Assembly: GCF_023973825.1 (NCBI RefSeq)
Contig: NC_090127.1
Coordinates: forward strand, 496,001 to 560,000
From: Plasmodium brasilianum
Taxonomy: Eukaryota; Apicomplexa; Aconoidasida; Haemosporida; Plasmodiidae
Length of the DNA: 64,000 bases
Reading direction: 5' to 3'
Position numbers and translations under genes: made by a program. The notes beneath the pieces were generated by a model. It worked only from the letters and a program-made list of their open reading frames with translations. It was not told the DNA's origin and did not search any database. This document shows positions 1-12,143 of the stretch, piece by piece (positions within the stretch are counted from its first letter, which is position 1; each line of letters opens with the position of its first letter).

Positions 1-3000
1 CTTCCTTGTACTTTCAACGCCATCTTTCAAACAAAAAAGCCCATTATCTCTCTCCAATTTATTATTACTACCTTTATTTCTATTATCATTACTATTACTG
101 TTATGATAGTTCTCTTTAACCAAATTTAACGGTATACTAGCTGCTGATGCCTCGATCTTCCTATTATACAGCACGGGATAGATCTCCTTGCCGTGTACAT
201 ATTCACCCATTTTTGAATGCGAACAGTTTTTGTGGTAACAATCATTATACATCCGATTCTTTTTATTACTGTTATCGTTATTGTTATCGTTATCGTTATC
301 GTTATCGTTATCGTTATCGTTATCGTTATCGTTATTGTTATTGTTATTGTTATTGTTATTGTCATGGTTGTTGTAGTTGTTGTTATTCTCCGTACTACTG
401 CTACTCACAGCGCCATTTATTTTGATAGGGTAATTGTTTACGCTTTTACTATTTTGCACACTCTGCTTAAAATTATTTTTAATTAACGAGCCTTTATTAT
501 ATATATTTAGACATTCTTCATTATATACTAAAGGAGTTGTGTAGTCCTCGATATTATATGTTGAATGAATTCCAAATTTTTCTTCATTCAATTTAAACAT
601 TTCTTCAACACTCCATCCATTGGCATGATTATCACCAAATGTTTTATTATTGCAAGCATCAAAAGTTTTCTTCTTTATAGGTTTGTAATAAACTGCAGAA
701 TCATCCAAAGAATGATAATAATATTTCATTGATCTTTTTTTATATCTATGTAAATCTTTTCTCCCATAATATAATTTGCTTTTATTACCATAAACTCGTA
801 AGTGAAAATTTTTTCTCTTATCAATATATTGATCATCAAAACTTCTTAAACCAACCTCCTTCAATCTTAAAGCTGATAAATGTCCCATTCTTATTTTATT
901 AAAATTGTAACCATATCCCCTTTGGTACATATCAAAATCTGCATTTTTTACCAATGTATTATGAATATTATTATATGTGTTATGTAACTTATTATAACCA
1001 ATGCTATTATTGTTTCCATAGTATAATTTATTATTGCTACTTCCATTACTAGTAATACTCACTTTCATGTTTGAATTAATTGTCATTAGATTCATGTCTT
1101 TATCTACATTTTTTCCTACACTTGATATAGGCTTGTTATGGCTGTTATAAAATTTACAGTCATTGTTGTCTTTCAAGGTTTGATCCTGAAACGATGTGTT
1201 TCCACCAGAATTCATATTATTAATAGCATTTTTCATTTTCGTTGTGTCATTATTACTAGAACTAATCATGTTACTAATGTTATTAACGTTACTAACATTA
1301 CTAATGTTGTTGTTGTTTCTACTTTCACTATCATAATTGTTCTCTTGATGTATAACATTTAAATTGCTCGAAGACAAATTATACACAAAACTATTTTTTA
1401 CAAAATCACTCCTTTTTAATGAATTTGTGGGTGTTAACAAATTTTCTACATGTTCATATATTTTTTTATTTCCAATACTTCTTTTCTCTACACTGCTTGG
1501 CATATTTTCTTCTCGATTTCCAATTTCCTTCTGTATATAATTAATCTTTTTGTTAACGTTTTTTCCATTATTACTACTACTACTAGTACTATAGAATTGA
1601 TGATTTGTCAAACTGTTTCCTTCCTCTTTAGCTACCTTTGTATGATTGCTATGAAAAGCGTAACTACTCTTGTTTAAATTACTGAGGGAACTGTTCCGTT
1701 TGTCTATCATCATCACATTGCTATTCCTATTGTTATTGTTATTATTGTTACTGTCATTATTGTTATTATTATTATTACTATTAGTGCAATAACCACTGCT
1801 ACTATTACCATTTTGGTTACTATGTCCGTTAAAAATATTGTTAACAATCATATGGTACTCACTATTTGTACACTCGCTATTTAAAATATCATCACTGTAG
1901 TTTATATTACCAAAAATGTTGTTTTTTTCTTCATAAGCATATAAATCATTTGTCTTATTCTCGAGGTGGTCCATTTTTTTCTCATTAAAATTTATCACAA
2001 TTTTAGGATTACTATTCAAATTGTTATAATTTATATTCGAAGTAAAATCCACTAGATTTACAACTGTACTCATATCTTTTAATACTTTTTCAGTATCATC
2101 ATCAATTTCTACTAAATCATCATCACTTTTACATAATTCTCTTTTTAAAATTTCCTTGTTATTTAAATCAACATTTTGAAGTTTTTCAATAGTACTGTTA
2201 TCAATACCAGTAATCTGATATTTATATGCTAGTATACTACTTGCTTCATAGGAATTTTCTTTTTTTAAAGCCTTTTCATTAACAGCTCTTTTTAGAATAT
2301 CTATCCATTTTATTAAGTTTGGCATAAATGGATAAACAAAAGAAACATTTATACGTTCCTTTTTATTATGAAAAAAAATATCACTTTTTCCTTTCACATC
2401 CTTATATTCAAGAAGTTTATCTATTTCAAACCATCGAATGGCTCCAATTTCTTTTCTTGTTTTCGGTTGAAATTTCGTATCTTCCTTTACACCTGGAATA
2501 ATAAAAAGTTTTACTGGTTGATCTTCAATATGTGTTTTAATAAACACTTGTTCATCTATATATGGGAAAATATCTATACCTATTTCTTCATAAATTTCTC
2601 TACATGCACATACTGAATCTTCTTCTAATTCATCGACTTTTCCTTTTGGAAAGGACCAGCTATCGGTACTCCACCCTTTAACTAATAAGCATTTTTTTAA
2701 ATTATGATTTAACAGAATGGCTCCTCTTAATGGAATAGTTCTACAATATCTTCTCCAATTTAATGAAAATTTTTCATGAGCTGATCGAGGTACATACTTC
2801 TTCAATATTGGACAATCATCACATATTAAATAACCAAAAGTTTTTAAACTTAATTTTGGTAATTTATCTGGATATTTATCTTGCCACATATCATCATACC
2901 ACCAATATGCTTCTTGAATTTGAAAATACAAATGTACATGATCTTTTAATAGAAATTCTGGAAGTAAAGCTATGAACCTTCCATAACAATCTAATAAAGC

Positions 3001-3165
3001 ATCATCTAATAACTTCTTATCCTTGGCTAGTTGCTTTATTCTGTGTGCACTAAATATTTTCTTTCCCTTTGTACTGTTGTTAGAATACTTATTTTGCAAA
3101 TTTTTATGCATTTTATTATTTATGTCTTTTACTAAATACATTTTGTCGACCAAATGGTAAAACAT
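1..3165 (-). CDS. DCP2: mRNA-decapping enzyme 2 (Nudix hydrolase), C-terminus beyond window
   Basis: Hydrolyses the m7GpppN cap of mRNA in the cytoplasm, committing transcripts to 5'-3' decay. The frame is open from an ATG at 3165 (second ATG at 3141; a stop lies just upstream) to base 1, so at least 1055 residues are present and the end is missing. In order: a Box A helical domain (about residues 40-95, with the run FQIQEAYWWYDDMW), then a Nudix domain beginning with the IPLRGAILLN strand. The full Nudix signature follows at about 165-187: Gly of GKVDE, then REIYEEIG with the catalytic Glu residues. Box B-like sequence follows to about residue 290. The rest is a very long Asn/Asp/Ser-rich tail, including an (Asn-Asp)n run near 290-340. 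Yeast and human DCP2 also have long disordered tails, but this one is mostly low complexity. The upstream side is a 3.8-kb intergenic region. Confidence 0.95.
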   Translation of the reverse strand, partial: MFYHLVDKMYLVKDINNKMHKNLQNKYSNNSTKGKKIFSAHRIKQLAKDKKLLDDALLDCYGRFIALLPEFLLKDHVHLYFQIQEAYWWYDDMWQDKYPDKLPKLSLKTFGYLICDDCPILKKYVPRSAHEKFSLNWRRYCRTIPLRGAILLNHNLKKCLLVKGWSTDSWSFPKGKVDELEEDSVCACREIYEEIGIDIFPYIDEQVFIKTHIEDQPVKLFIIPGVKEDTKFQPKTRKEIGAIRWFEIDKLLEYKDVKGKSDIFFHNKKERINVSFVYPFMPNLIKWIDILKRAVNEKALKKENSYEASSILAYKYQITGIDNSTIEKLQNVDLNNKEILKRELCKSDDDLVEIDDDTEKVLKDMSTVVNLVDFTSNINYNNLNSNPKIVINFNEKKMDHLENKTNDLYAYEEKNNIFGNINYSDDILNSECTNSEYHMIVNNIFNGHSNQNGNSSSGYCTNSNNNNNNNDSNNNNNNNRNSNVMMIDKRNSSLSNLNKSSYAFHSNHTKVAKEEGNSLTNHQFYSTSSSSNNGKNVNKKINYIQKEIGNREENMPSSVEKRSIGNKKIYEHVENLLTPTNSLKRSDFVKNSFVYNLSSSNLNVIHQENNYDSESRNNNNISNVSNVNNISNMISSSNNDTTKMKNAINNMNSGGNTSFQDQTLKDNNDCKFYNSHNKPISSVGKNVDKDMNLMTINSNMKVSITSNGSSNNKLYYGNNNSIGYNKLHNTYNNIHNTLVKNADFDMYQRGYGYNFNKIRMGHLSALRLKEVGLRSFDDQYIDKRKNFHLRVYGNKSKLYYGRKDLHRYKKRSMKYYYHSLDDSAVYYKPIKKKTFDACNNKTFGDNHANGWSVEEMFKLNEEKFGIHSTYNIEDYTTPLVYNEECLNIYNKGSLIKNNFKQSVQNSKSVNNYPIKINGAVSSSSTENNNNYNNHDNNNNNNNNNNDNDNDNDNDNDNDNDNNNDNSNKKNRMYNDCYHKNCSHSKMGEYVHGKEIYPVLYNRKIEASAASIPLNLVKENYHNSNSNDNRNKGSNNKLERDNGLFCLKDGVESTRK
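270..372 (-). repeat. Hexanucleotide/trinucleotide repeat coding Asn-Asp
   Basis: Tandem GTTATC/GTTATT units on the plus strand. In the DCP2 frame they read as alternating Asn-Asp then poly-Asn. Typical Plasmodium in-frame microsatellite; length probably varies between isolates. Confidence 0.9.
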
Positions 3166-3662
3166 ATATTGTACAACATATACAAAAAAACATTATTCTA
3201 ATTTTATGTTAAAATATAATGGGACGCACAAACATATGCACATATACATATATATACTTTTATACATATATATATATATATTCGCTTATACATACATGCG
3301 CTTATGCAGATATGCCTATACATGTATGTACATATAAAGTGCTGATGGAGGGACCGATGAACGTAAAATTAAAATTCTTTAAATACATGTAATTTGTATT
3401 TTCAAAAAAAATAAAATAACACATTAAAAAAGATATAAAGAAGGCGTAAAAAAAAAAAAATATATATAAAAAAATAATAATAATAAAAAAGTTATTAACA
3501 AGTTCGCAAGAATGAAAGTATATTGATAAAAAAGTTATTAACAAATCATCTCAAAAAAAAAAAAAAGATAAAAACATTAGATAAATTTGCACATATTTGT
3601 AATTTACGAATATTATTATATATAATAAGAAAAGGAACACACAATTGTATACACACATGTAC

Positions 3663-3717
<55 letters not shown>

Positions 3718-5046
3718 AATACACAAACGCATTCAGTATTTTACTAGATTTAATTATCTTATTCCTATATAAATAGGAGCAAATCTATTTAAAAAATAAT
3801 ATATTGTAAATAATTATATTTAAAAAAAAGAAAAAAAAATTGGAACAACATTAAGGATAATAATAAAAAAGGGAAAAAATGAGAAAGATAAAGAAAACTT
3901 GATAAAACAGACAAAAATGTATACATAGATCTGTTTATATAAAAAAGTAACATAAAGATAGAACTTTTTAAATATCTATACATATATATGTACATATATG
4001 TATGTATATATACATAAATACACATATTTATACATACGTATATTTATATATAAACATACAATATACATAAACGTCTGTTTTTATGTATATATACTTAAAC
4101 AAATATATACAAATACATATGTAGCACATACATGTGTATATATAAAGAAGGTATATAAAAAAAAAACGTAAAGCGAACTGTTTCCTAAATTTTACATTAA
4201 ATAGTAAAATATTGTATATATAACGAATGTACAAAATACTTTATTCTGTATATTTATTTATTTATTTTACTTATTATTATTGCTTTATTTTGAAATCTAA
4301 ATGAATAAAACCATAACTGTTATTATTAAATGTTAAAACTGGAAATAATATAAGACAGATAAAAAAATAAATTAAATAAAGATGTGTTATTATAAAATTA
4401 ATAATATACTATATTAAAATGTAGAAAACAAAAAAAATTAAATACACGCATAAATAAATATATAAATAAAAATACATATATATATATATATATGTATATA
4501 TATAAATACACATTTAATTATAAATGTTCATTTAAGAATTCTTAATGGCATAAATTAAAAAACATGCTCTTTATATCTTCGTTTTTATTCCAAATTAACG
4601 TAATACAGTTTAGATTTTTCTTCCTTTTTTTTACATATTAAATTGCTTTTCTAAATTTCCTTATAAATAATTTTACAAAAACTCAAAAAAAAAACTGTTA
4701 TAATTTTTATTTTCACTACGAATTCTAAAAATTAATTCTGATTTTTTATTTTGTGTGTCACATAAAAATTTAAGGGAATAAATATATACACACATTAATA
4801 ATATTTTAACTAATACATTACTCAAATTGATATTTTCTTAAATGCTTTTTGCAAATCAGTAAGTAGGTTAAATAAAAAAAAAATCGTGTTAAAATATATA
4901 AATACAAATATTATATACATATATTGTGTACAAAAAAAAAAAATTTATTTATACATATACAACGTTTACATAAATACATAATATACAGAACTCATTATTC
5001 TTTAAATTTGTTAATAATGTGTATACATAAAAAATTTAAAATATAA

Positions 5047-5079
<33 letters not shown>

Positions 5080-6951
5080 GATAAAAAGAGGAACATATCC
5101 TTTAGAACTATTTAATTCTGAGATAAGATTATTCTGCCTCAAATCTTAAAGCACATGTACGTTTGTTTTTCAAATAAAAAAAATAACGTAATAATTATTG
5201 AGAAATTATACTACACTGGTATGTACATATATACATATATTTTTCACTTATTGTACAACTTGAAAAAGATAAAACATTGTTTATAAAAATGATGTAATAT
5301 CATTTTAAATTATTATTGTAATTTGTTACATTTATTTTTAAATGTAAGTATATAAATGTATTGGTGATATACAGCCCTTTATATCATATATATATATGTA
5401 TATATATATAAATTTACATTTAAAAAAAAAAAAAAAATTAAAAAGCTATTAATTTTCTTGAATGCTCTTACTAAAATTAAACAACTTGATCAAATATATT
5501 AAGAAGCATTCTCAAAAATTTTTTTTTTATTTTTTTAAATATTATTCATATTTTTTTAATATTAATGAAGTTTATATATTTGTTTTCACAAAAACATTTT
5601 ACACTATGATATGGATTTTTTAGAGCTTCAAAATAGTATTATCTCAAACATACATTAGTATGTGCACATTGTAAGGACCCTCCTTTACAAAAAAAAAATT
5701 AAAACTTGAATATAAAAAGTAAATAACAAAATTGCGAGCATTTACAAGTACAAATAAGAAATTAAAATACATATGTACAAAACATATACAAGTGTAGGAA
5801 TGCCATAATGAAATTTGCTATGACACATTTTTTCTACTTTTTATTAATGCATGTGCAAAAAAAAAAACAAACCAAAAAAAAAGATACAGCTCATACTTTA
5901 ACTAAAATTTTAACTAGTTATTGATCACAAATCGTATTTTGAAATGCATAAAAAAAAAAAATTTAATTATATATAGGTATAGAAGTAGTAGTACTAGCAC
6001 AATTAATTTTTTTATTTTCATAATGCTCTATTTTTTTTTACCTTATTTTTATATGACTCTAAAATTTAGCAAAAAATAAGAAAAAATATAAAACACAATT
6101 GAAGTATATAATAATTTAATAAAATATTTTTTAAAACATATACAATTTAATGTATCATTTAACCCTTTTCATCTCACAAATAATATATTACGTCTTTATT
6201 ATATATATCCATATATAATAGGTGTAAAAAAAAAAAAAAGAAAGATCCACGCAAAAAAATTTTATAAAAAATGATAAAGTAATATTTAAGTACAAAATTT
6301 TACAGAATAATGAAATGGCAAAAAAGAGCAGAGAACACTAAAAAATGGGGAGATTAAAATTTTGTACATAAAATAAGTATGCACATTTATTACTTTATAT
6401 AGTAAGTGTTTTGAGTAATATACACCTGTAATTTATAAAAAACGTAATATATACTTGAAATAAGCATAAAACATATATGAAAACAATACATTCCTTTAGT
6501 GCATACTTTGAGTATGCATTCTTACGTATGTAGGTATATACCATTATACATATTTAAGTTCACAACTTAAGTATCAAATTTAAAGAAATAGTTAAGTTAA
6601 TATAAAGAATAAATGAGGAAAAAACTAGAAAAAGTTAGCTTAATGCTTTTTACTCATGTGTATTTTCGAAGTATATAACTTTCATTTTAAATATAAAAAA
6701 TATGAATACAAAAAAGTTTTACAATTCGAATGATAAACAAAATTGAAGTTATGAAAAAATATGATGCCACAGAGATGTAAATTATTACATAAAAAAAAAA
6801 AATATATATATTGTATGTATATATATACGTAGCATACGTCCACATTTGTACGCCCATGGTTTTTTATATACCAAAAAAAAAAAAAAAAGGAAAAATTGGT
6901 TCAAACGCGCATTAATAAATAGCTAAACCAAATAAGCATAATTTTTCAAAC
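3166..6951. other. 3.8-kb intergenic region (DCP2 upstream, GLE1-like downstream)
   Basis: No convincing gene. Very A/T-rich, with an (AT)n run near 3666-3714, a long A tract near 5050-5078, and many TATA/ATGTAT stretches. It must hold the DCP2 promoter and 5' leader and the 3' end of the next minus-strand gene. A perfect 7-bp inverted repeat (5124-5130 with 5142-5148, 11-nt loop) is the only structured element I noticed. Confidence 0.6.
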
Positions 6952-8043
6952 TTAGCTACCTAAGCCCAAATACAAAAGTTTTTCATCTGGTATTACCACT
7001 ATTCCATCTGGTAATGTTGAATTTAAATTATTATTTAAATGCTCTACATATAGCTTCTTAACATAGTAGTCGATAATTTTTTCTACATTTGTTGGTGGTG
7101 GTTTACTTTTTAATTCTTCTTCTAAAATAGGAATTAGTTTCATTTTTAATAATAACATCAAATTATCAAAATGATGCCCAAAAGTGATTTTACAATAATA
7201 AGATGAGATATTAAGGGCAGAATAAATTAAACAAAAATATATGTAAGTTTTCCTTCTAAATGCACTATTTAATATTTCTGATAAATAAGACCATATTTCT
7301 CTAGTATCATTTAAAATTATAAAAAGTGATAAATGCAATTTTACATATGCTTCGATTCTTGAATAATTTGAACAGAGATGTTCATCATTCTCTTTAAGTA
7401 TTATATTATGTAATTCTTCTTTTGAATTATTCTGTTTTTCTATGGAGTTCTCAAGAAATATGGGTATTGTAAAAATACATTTATAGGAAATTATTCCTTT
7501 ATATATAAAATAAGCTTTTTTATAATTTGAAATAATTAAGGATAAAAAACCTGCTATTCCCCATATTGTTGCATTTGATTGATTTATTTTTTCATCATTT
7601 AACAATCCTAAAATACCATCTATTATTGAATATAAGCAATAATCAGATAAATACACATTATTTAATTTCAATATATCACTATATAAATTTCGTAACATAA
7701 TAAAACATTTTAATATTTGTTCTGTTATGTTACTTATAATATTATTAATACTTAATACTGTTCTTCTTATAGTTTTTATTATTATCTGTATGTTTGAATC
7801 TTTCAGAGATTCTATATGTTTTTTATATGTCATCATATATATAACTGCAACTTCTCTTGCTAAAATGCATTTATCTGAATGATAATTTAAATTATCAAAT
7901 TTCAAGGAACGAAATTCCTTCAAGCGATAAATTATTTCTGATACATCCTTCTCCTTTATTACTCCTTCATCTAATTTCTTTTTTAAATATTCCTCTATTT
8001 TTATGTTGTCCTCTTTCCACAAAAAATTGTCCATAGTGTTCAA
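6952..8043 (-). CDS. Probable GLE1-like mRNA export factor / nucleoporin
   Basis: Single-exon 363-residue protein. The C-terminal half resembles the GLE1 helical repeat domain. About residues 160-205 give a helix pair ending in a lysine-containing segment and IPIFLENS, like the CPxxIP region of GLE1. At 232-300 are RIEAYVKLHLSLF, IWSYLSEILN and then an alanine-helix segment ending GHHFDNLMLLL, which match in order the family's 'R-xx-x-vRLyaa', 'W.wLa..LN' and 'YG.qF.kLl' blocks. In other eukaryotes GLE1 sits at the cytoplasmic face of the nuclear pore and activates the DEAD-box helicase DBP5 with IP6. This protein lacks the long N-terminal coiled coil of yeast or human GLE1 (over 530 residues), so it is a reduced form or has missed 5' exons. 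Other HEAT-like helical proteins are the main alternative. Assignment rests on remembered family patterns, not a search. Confidence 0.5.
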   Translation of the reverse strand: MNTMDNFLWKEDNIKIEEYLKKKLDEGVIKEKDVSEIIYRLKEFRSLKFDNLNYHSDKCILAREVAVIYMMTYKKHIESLKDSNIQIIIKTIRRTVLSINNIISNITEQILKCFIMLRNLYSDILKLNNVYLSDYCLYSIIDGILGLLNDEKINQSNATIWGIAGFLSLIISNYKKAYFIYKGIISYKCIFTIPIFLENSIEKQNNSKEELHNIILKENDEHLCSNYSRIEAYVKLHLSLFIILNDTREIWSYLSEILNSAFRRKTYIYFCLIYSALNISSYYCKITFGHHFDNLMLLLKMKLIPILEEELKSKPPPTNVEKIIDYYVKKLYVEHLNNNLNSTLPDGIVVIPDEKLLYLGLGS

Positions 8044-8134
8044 TTTATAAATAACACAAAAAGATAAAAATACTATTAACTCAATTTACAAATGTACTTC
8101 GCGTGTAGAAAACATATAAGTACATACATACGTT

Positions 8135-8184
<50 letters not shown>

Positions 8185-8193
8185 CGTATACAT

Positions 8194-9495
8194 TTACTTA
8201 TTTAATCCATCATTTTGCGTCTTAATTTTCTTTATATTTTTGTTACTACGTATGGACGCTAATAAAGTTTGTATTTCAAAATAACTAACAGTAAGAGACA
8301 CATGTGAAAAAATTGGTAATTCATATATATATGCACCAACCTCCCGCCGGGCGTAAAATATTAAAGTGTGCTTCAAGGGGATTGGTAAATAAGCCCTCAG
8401 ATATCAAGAAATTATAATTATATACGTGTATGTATGTATGTATGTATGTATGCATGTATGTATATATATATGTATGCAACTTTCATAACTCGAGAGATAT
8501 AAATATTTTATTTTCATATGAACACTGTTCCTTAAAATATTTCACAAAAACAACACAAAATTAATGTATATAAAAAATAATATTAATGGCATCAATAACT
8601 TACGTAAATTCAATTTATTCTTATTAATTTGTAATTTTGCACTATTTACATATACAGGACTTACATGCTTACAATAGTTTGGTAAAATACATACATAAGG
8701 AAACAAAAAAAGAAAATAACATAATTATTTAGCACTACAACAAAATTAACTTTATCACATAAAAAAATATCTCAACTTGTATAAAAACAAAATATCCAAA
8801 AAATTTGGTTATTTTCTTTTTAAAAAAAATAAATTATTATATACTGTTTCTTCCTTCCAACACTTTTTCATTTGTTATCTTTTTTTAGGTAATAAATAAG
8901 GAACAACATAAAATAATGCTGCAATTTTTCATATAATACTACAAATTTATGTACCGAATTGATAAAACCAAAAAGAAAAAAAATTTACAAGTTTGGTAGT
9001 TACGTATATAAATATCTGTACTGTAAAAATATATATATATATACATGTATTCACATATAAGTATATATGATATAATTATGTATGCATATAAACAATATCA
9101 ATTTTACGATTAATAAGGCGTAAGTAAAATACACTTCTTCCACTATATGTTGCCATACTAAGCTACATATGTGTTATGTTCAAGTTGAATTACATACACA
9201 AAAAGCTACACAATTATATATGGGTACTTGTTTCATTATAATACTATACATATGTATGCTGTCATAAAATATATACAAAAGAAAAAACAACAAAGGTATT
9301 TTTTTAAAATTATTAAATAAAAAGTAAAATTATTTCGCTTACATATTATTATTCCGTTGTATTAAAAAAAAAAAAAAAAAAATGCGTTTTTTCTTTTAAA
9401 TTTACGTAGCATATTTATAAACATACTTTTAAAGTAGTCTCAAAATTTTCGGTCATATATTTACTTGCCTTAATTAAAAAATTTTCATTTTCCAT
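8194..9495 (-). CDS. Proposed four-exon small membrane protein gene (about 136 aa)
   Basis: Not recognised as a known family. Proposed exons on the minus strand: 9495-9427, 9162-9108, 8749-8665, 8395-8194. Exon 1 starts MENENFLIKASKYM and ends at GTATGT. Exon 2 begins in phase and includes MATYSGRSVFYLRL, ending at GTAAAA. Exon 3 is a hydrophobic segment (NFVVVLNNYVIFFFCF...) ending at GTAAGT. Exon 4 has unusually high GC for this region, includes FYARREVGAYIYELP, and ends at TAA. The reading phases at all three junctions (0, 1, 2) agree, giving one open frame with one clear transmembrane helix. Phase agreement can arise by chance and I chose among possible sites, so exon 2 and the exon 3 acceptor are weak. 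Exons 1 and 4 are the best supported. It could instead be two separate fragments or none. Confidence 0.3.
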
Positions 9496-9699
9496 GCAGT
9501 AAAAAAAATGGGGATTAAAGTGAAGTATATATAAGTTAATTATTATATTGCTAAAATGTATTTTACTTCTTTTTGTATATATATAGATATGTACCAAGAG
9601 AAAATTTTATATATATGGGATAAAAATATCAAAAGATTATTTAATAATTTTAGCATTGTTAATAACTGTATTTTTCCATCTTTCCTTTTTTGAAATATT

Positions 9700-10647
9700 C
9701 TATTTTTTTCGGGTACTGCTCCTAATAGGCTTGGCGTACTTTTTGCTCACCCAGCTTGAAATATGCAATAAAAATATAGTAACTAACGTAAAAAGAAAAA
9801 TGTTGTGTGTTAATAATATATACCGTAAATAACATACATAAGTAATATATAACTTGCACCAGATTATAAAATATTTGAAGCAGGTATCGTAGCAATATAT
9901 ATTTTTATTAAATAAGCACAAGTAAAAGAAAAAAAAAATTACGAAAAAAGAATTGTTAGTTCTAATTTACATTATTTAAAGGAAAAATATAGAGCAAAAA
10001 ATAGTAGAGGAAAAAGCAAAAAATAACAAGTGATAAAAAAAAAAATTGAAAGAATTAAATTACATTTAAATATTTCACTAAGCATCCTCTGTACCAAATA
10101 TTAACAGAAGAAACAGAAAATAAAAGGTAAAATAAAATAATACATATTATAATGAAAAAACGCATTTATTGTTATTTATGATGCATATATATATGCGTAT
10201 GTACATATTTTATATATCTTTACATATGTTATGCATTTATCACATACATTTGTGAACTGTGAAAAACGTGAATTTTCTATTGTATATATTTTATGTATTT
10301 AAATAAGTAACACATTTGAGAAGAAATGTAAAGAGAAAAAGGGCCAATGACTGTTGAAAAAAAAAAATTTACGTACATATATATAAACAAATATATAAAA
10401 TTATTGCACTAGTGTTATTTATTATTTATAATTAGTCCCAAAAAAATAAATAACAAAAAAAAAAGAAAAAAGAGGAAACAAGTACTATATGTTGTTTGCT
10501 TGCTTATACCCCCTAACAGACTTTTAAGAAGAAATAATTTTACATTTATTTTAAATTTTTCTGCAAATACGCAATTATTTTTAAAAGATATATATAATTC
10601 ATATGTATGCATTTACGTCTGATAAATGATGGCGGATGAGGATGCAT
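9700..10647 (-). CDS. Proposed three-exon small membrane protein gene (about 54 aa), divergent from RPL24
   Basis: Proposed exons: 10647-10617, 10560-10510, 9782-9700. Exon 1 starts in AAAAATG context and encodes MHPHPPSFIR. A 56-nt intron (GTAAAT...TTTGCAG) leads to QKFKINVKLFLLKSLLG. A long intron (GTATAA ... pyrimidine-rich ACGTTAG) leads to a last exon encoding VTIFLLHISSW then a basic tail SKKYAKPIRSSTRKK and TAG. Phases match at both joins. The last exon is visibly more GC-rich than its surroundings, and that stops right at the stop codon. The product would be a tail-anchored-like protein with one hydrophobic segment and a basic C-terminus; small subunits of mitochondrial or ER membrane complexes look like this, but I recognise no family. 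The 727-nt second intron is long and may hide another exon. Its ATG is 94 bp from the RPL24 ATG, so the two genes would share a promoter. Confidence 0.35.
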
Positions 10648-10741
10648 TTTTATCTTCTTTCTTATTCTATTGTTTTTCTAATTAAAGTTTATGCGTTTTA
10701 CCAAATAATTTTGTAGATTTTAAAAAAACAAAAAACATATA

Positions 10742-12143
10742 ATGTCATCAATTAAGACAACAGTAAAAACGGAAGCTTGCTCCTTTAGCGAATATAGGAT
10801 ATATCCGGGCAGAGGACAGAAATTTATTGCAAGGGATGGAAAAGTATACTTTTATTTGTCCTCAAAGTTCGCTTCCCTGGCATTGCAGAAAAAGAAAGCG
10901 GCAAAATTAAGATGGACACAGGTAATTGAGAACAAGTAAAAGAATGAAAAGTGTAATTGAAGGTGCACTGACCTTTACGCATACATAGTTTTATACATTT
11001 TTATATGCACACACGTTTGTATATATATATATATAAATTTACATGTGTTTATATATGTGTGTATATATGTGTGTATACATGTTCTTATATAGCATATATT
11101 GCTCAAACGGGAATAAGCAAAGTGTCAAAACAATTATTTCCAATTATTTTTTTAAAACTATGTAGACGTGGAGAAGAAATAACAAAAAAACAAAAATAGA
11201 AACAACGCAAAGGAGAAGATATAAAAAAACAGTAAAAGTACAAAAGGCTGTTTGCGGATTAACTGTTGAGGATATTAGAAACAGAAAAGCGTACGTCCAG
11301 AGCATTGAAGCAAAAGTAAGAAACAAAAAAAAAAAAAAAAAAAAAAAATAAAATAAAATAAAATAAAATAAAATAAACAAAGTGACATAAAACTAAATAA
11401 GGAAAAACAAAACAAAAATTTCCTTCCAACGACTGTAAAATATTATGTTAACAGTAATTTTGCAAAGTAAAGAATGGAATAATATTACTTGCGGGCTTAC
11501 ATATACATCAATATATATACATACAGTAACTGTGCGTACATGCATAAGGGTTGACGTTCCTTTTAGTGAAGTTTAAGAGTCATGAATGTATTAACATTTA
11601 AGAATACTTGTTCATGTAGTAAAACTTCAAATAACAAAGAAGGTTTTTAATTTTGTATATATCTGATATCATTTTATAATAAGATAAAACGTTTTGTTTG
11701 CTTTTTATTGTAAATGATATTGTATGGATATATATAAATAACCCTTTCCTTTTTTCTTTTTCCGTTTAACAAAAGAGAAAAGCATTGAAATGAAGGGGAA
11801 AACCTATATTTTTTAGTGATATGATATGTACACATGTATATGTGCTTATATATATATATTGTGTGTATGTATGTATGTATGTGTTGCTTACATATATTCC
11901 CGCACTTTTTCATATTTGTGTGAATCCCAACCATATTATATTATGGCCATTTCGTATACTTTTTTTTTTTTTTTGTTATAGAACAAATCACGCTTTGCAG
12001 CAAAGGATAAGGATGATAAGAAAAAAGGAAAAGACGATAAAAAGAAAAATATCGTACATCTTCAACAAAAAAAAGATTTTTCATCGAAGACTAAACAAAT
12101 GAACATGGCTAAAACAAAAATGCATAAAATGATGAAGAAATAA
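10742..12143 (+). CDS. RPL24: 60S ribosomal protein eL24 (three exons)
   Basis: Component of the large ribosomal subunit at the inter-subunit face. Exons 10742-10921, 11166-11315 and 11982-12143 join in phase 0 each time to give 163 residues. Exon 1 (60 aa) carries the diagnostic start: SFSEYRIYPGRGQKFIARDG, then KAAKLRWTQ. Exon 2 continues TWRRNNKK...RRRYKKTVKVQKAVCGL, the conserved L24e block, and ends at GTAAGA. Exon 3 is a lysine-rich tail (KDKDDKKKGKDDKKKN...) after a strong T-tract acceptor and ends KMHKMMKK. Introns are 244 and 666 nt, both extremely A/T-rich with GTA...AG borders. Length agrees with eukaryotic L24 (about 157-163 aa). A TTTTGTAG just upstream of the ATG could be the acceptor of a 5'-UTR intron. 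Confidence 0.96.

Noticed and set aside
126..486. ORFs made of Thr-Ile or Val-Ile repeats
   Set aside because: They are other-frame readings of the Asn-Asp repeat inside DCP2.
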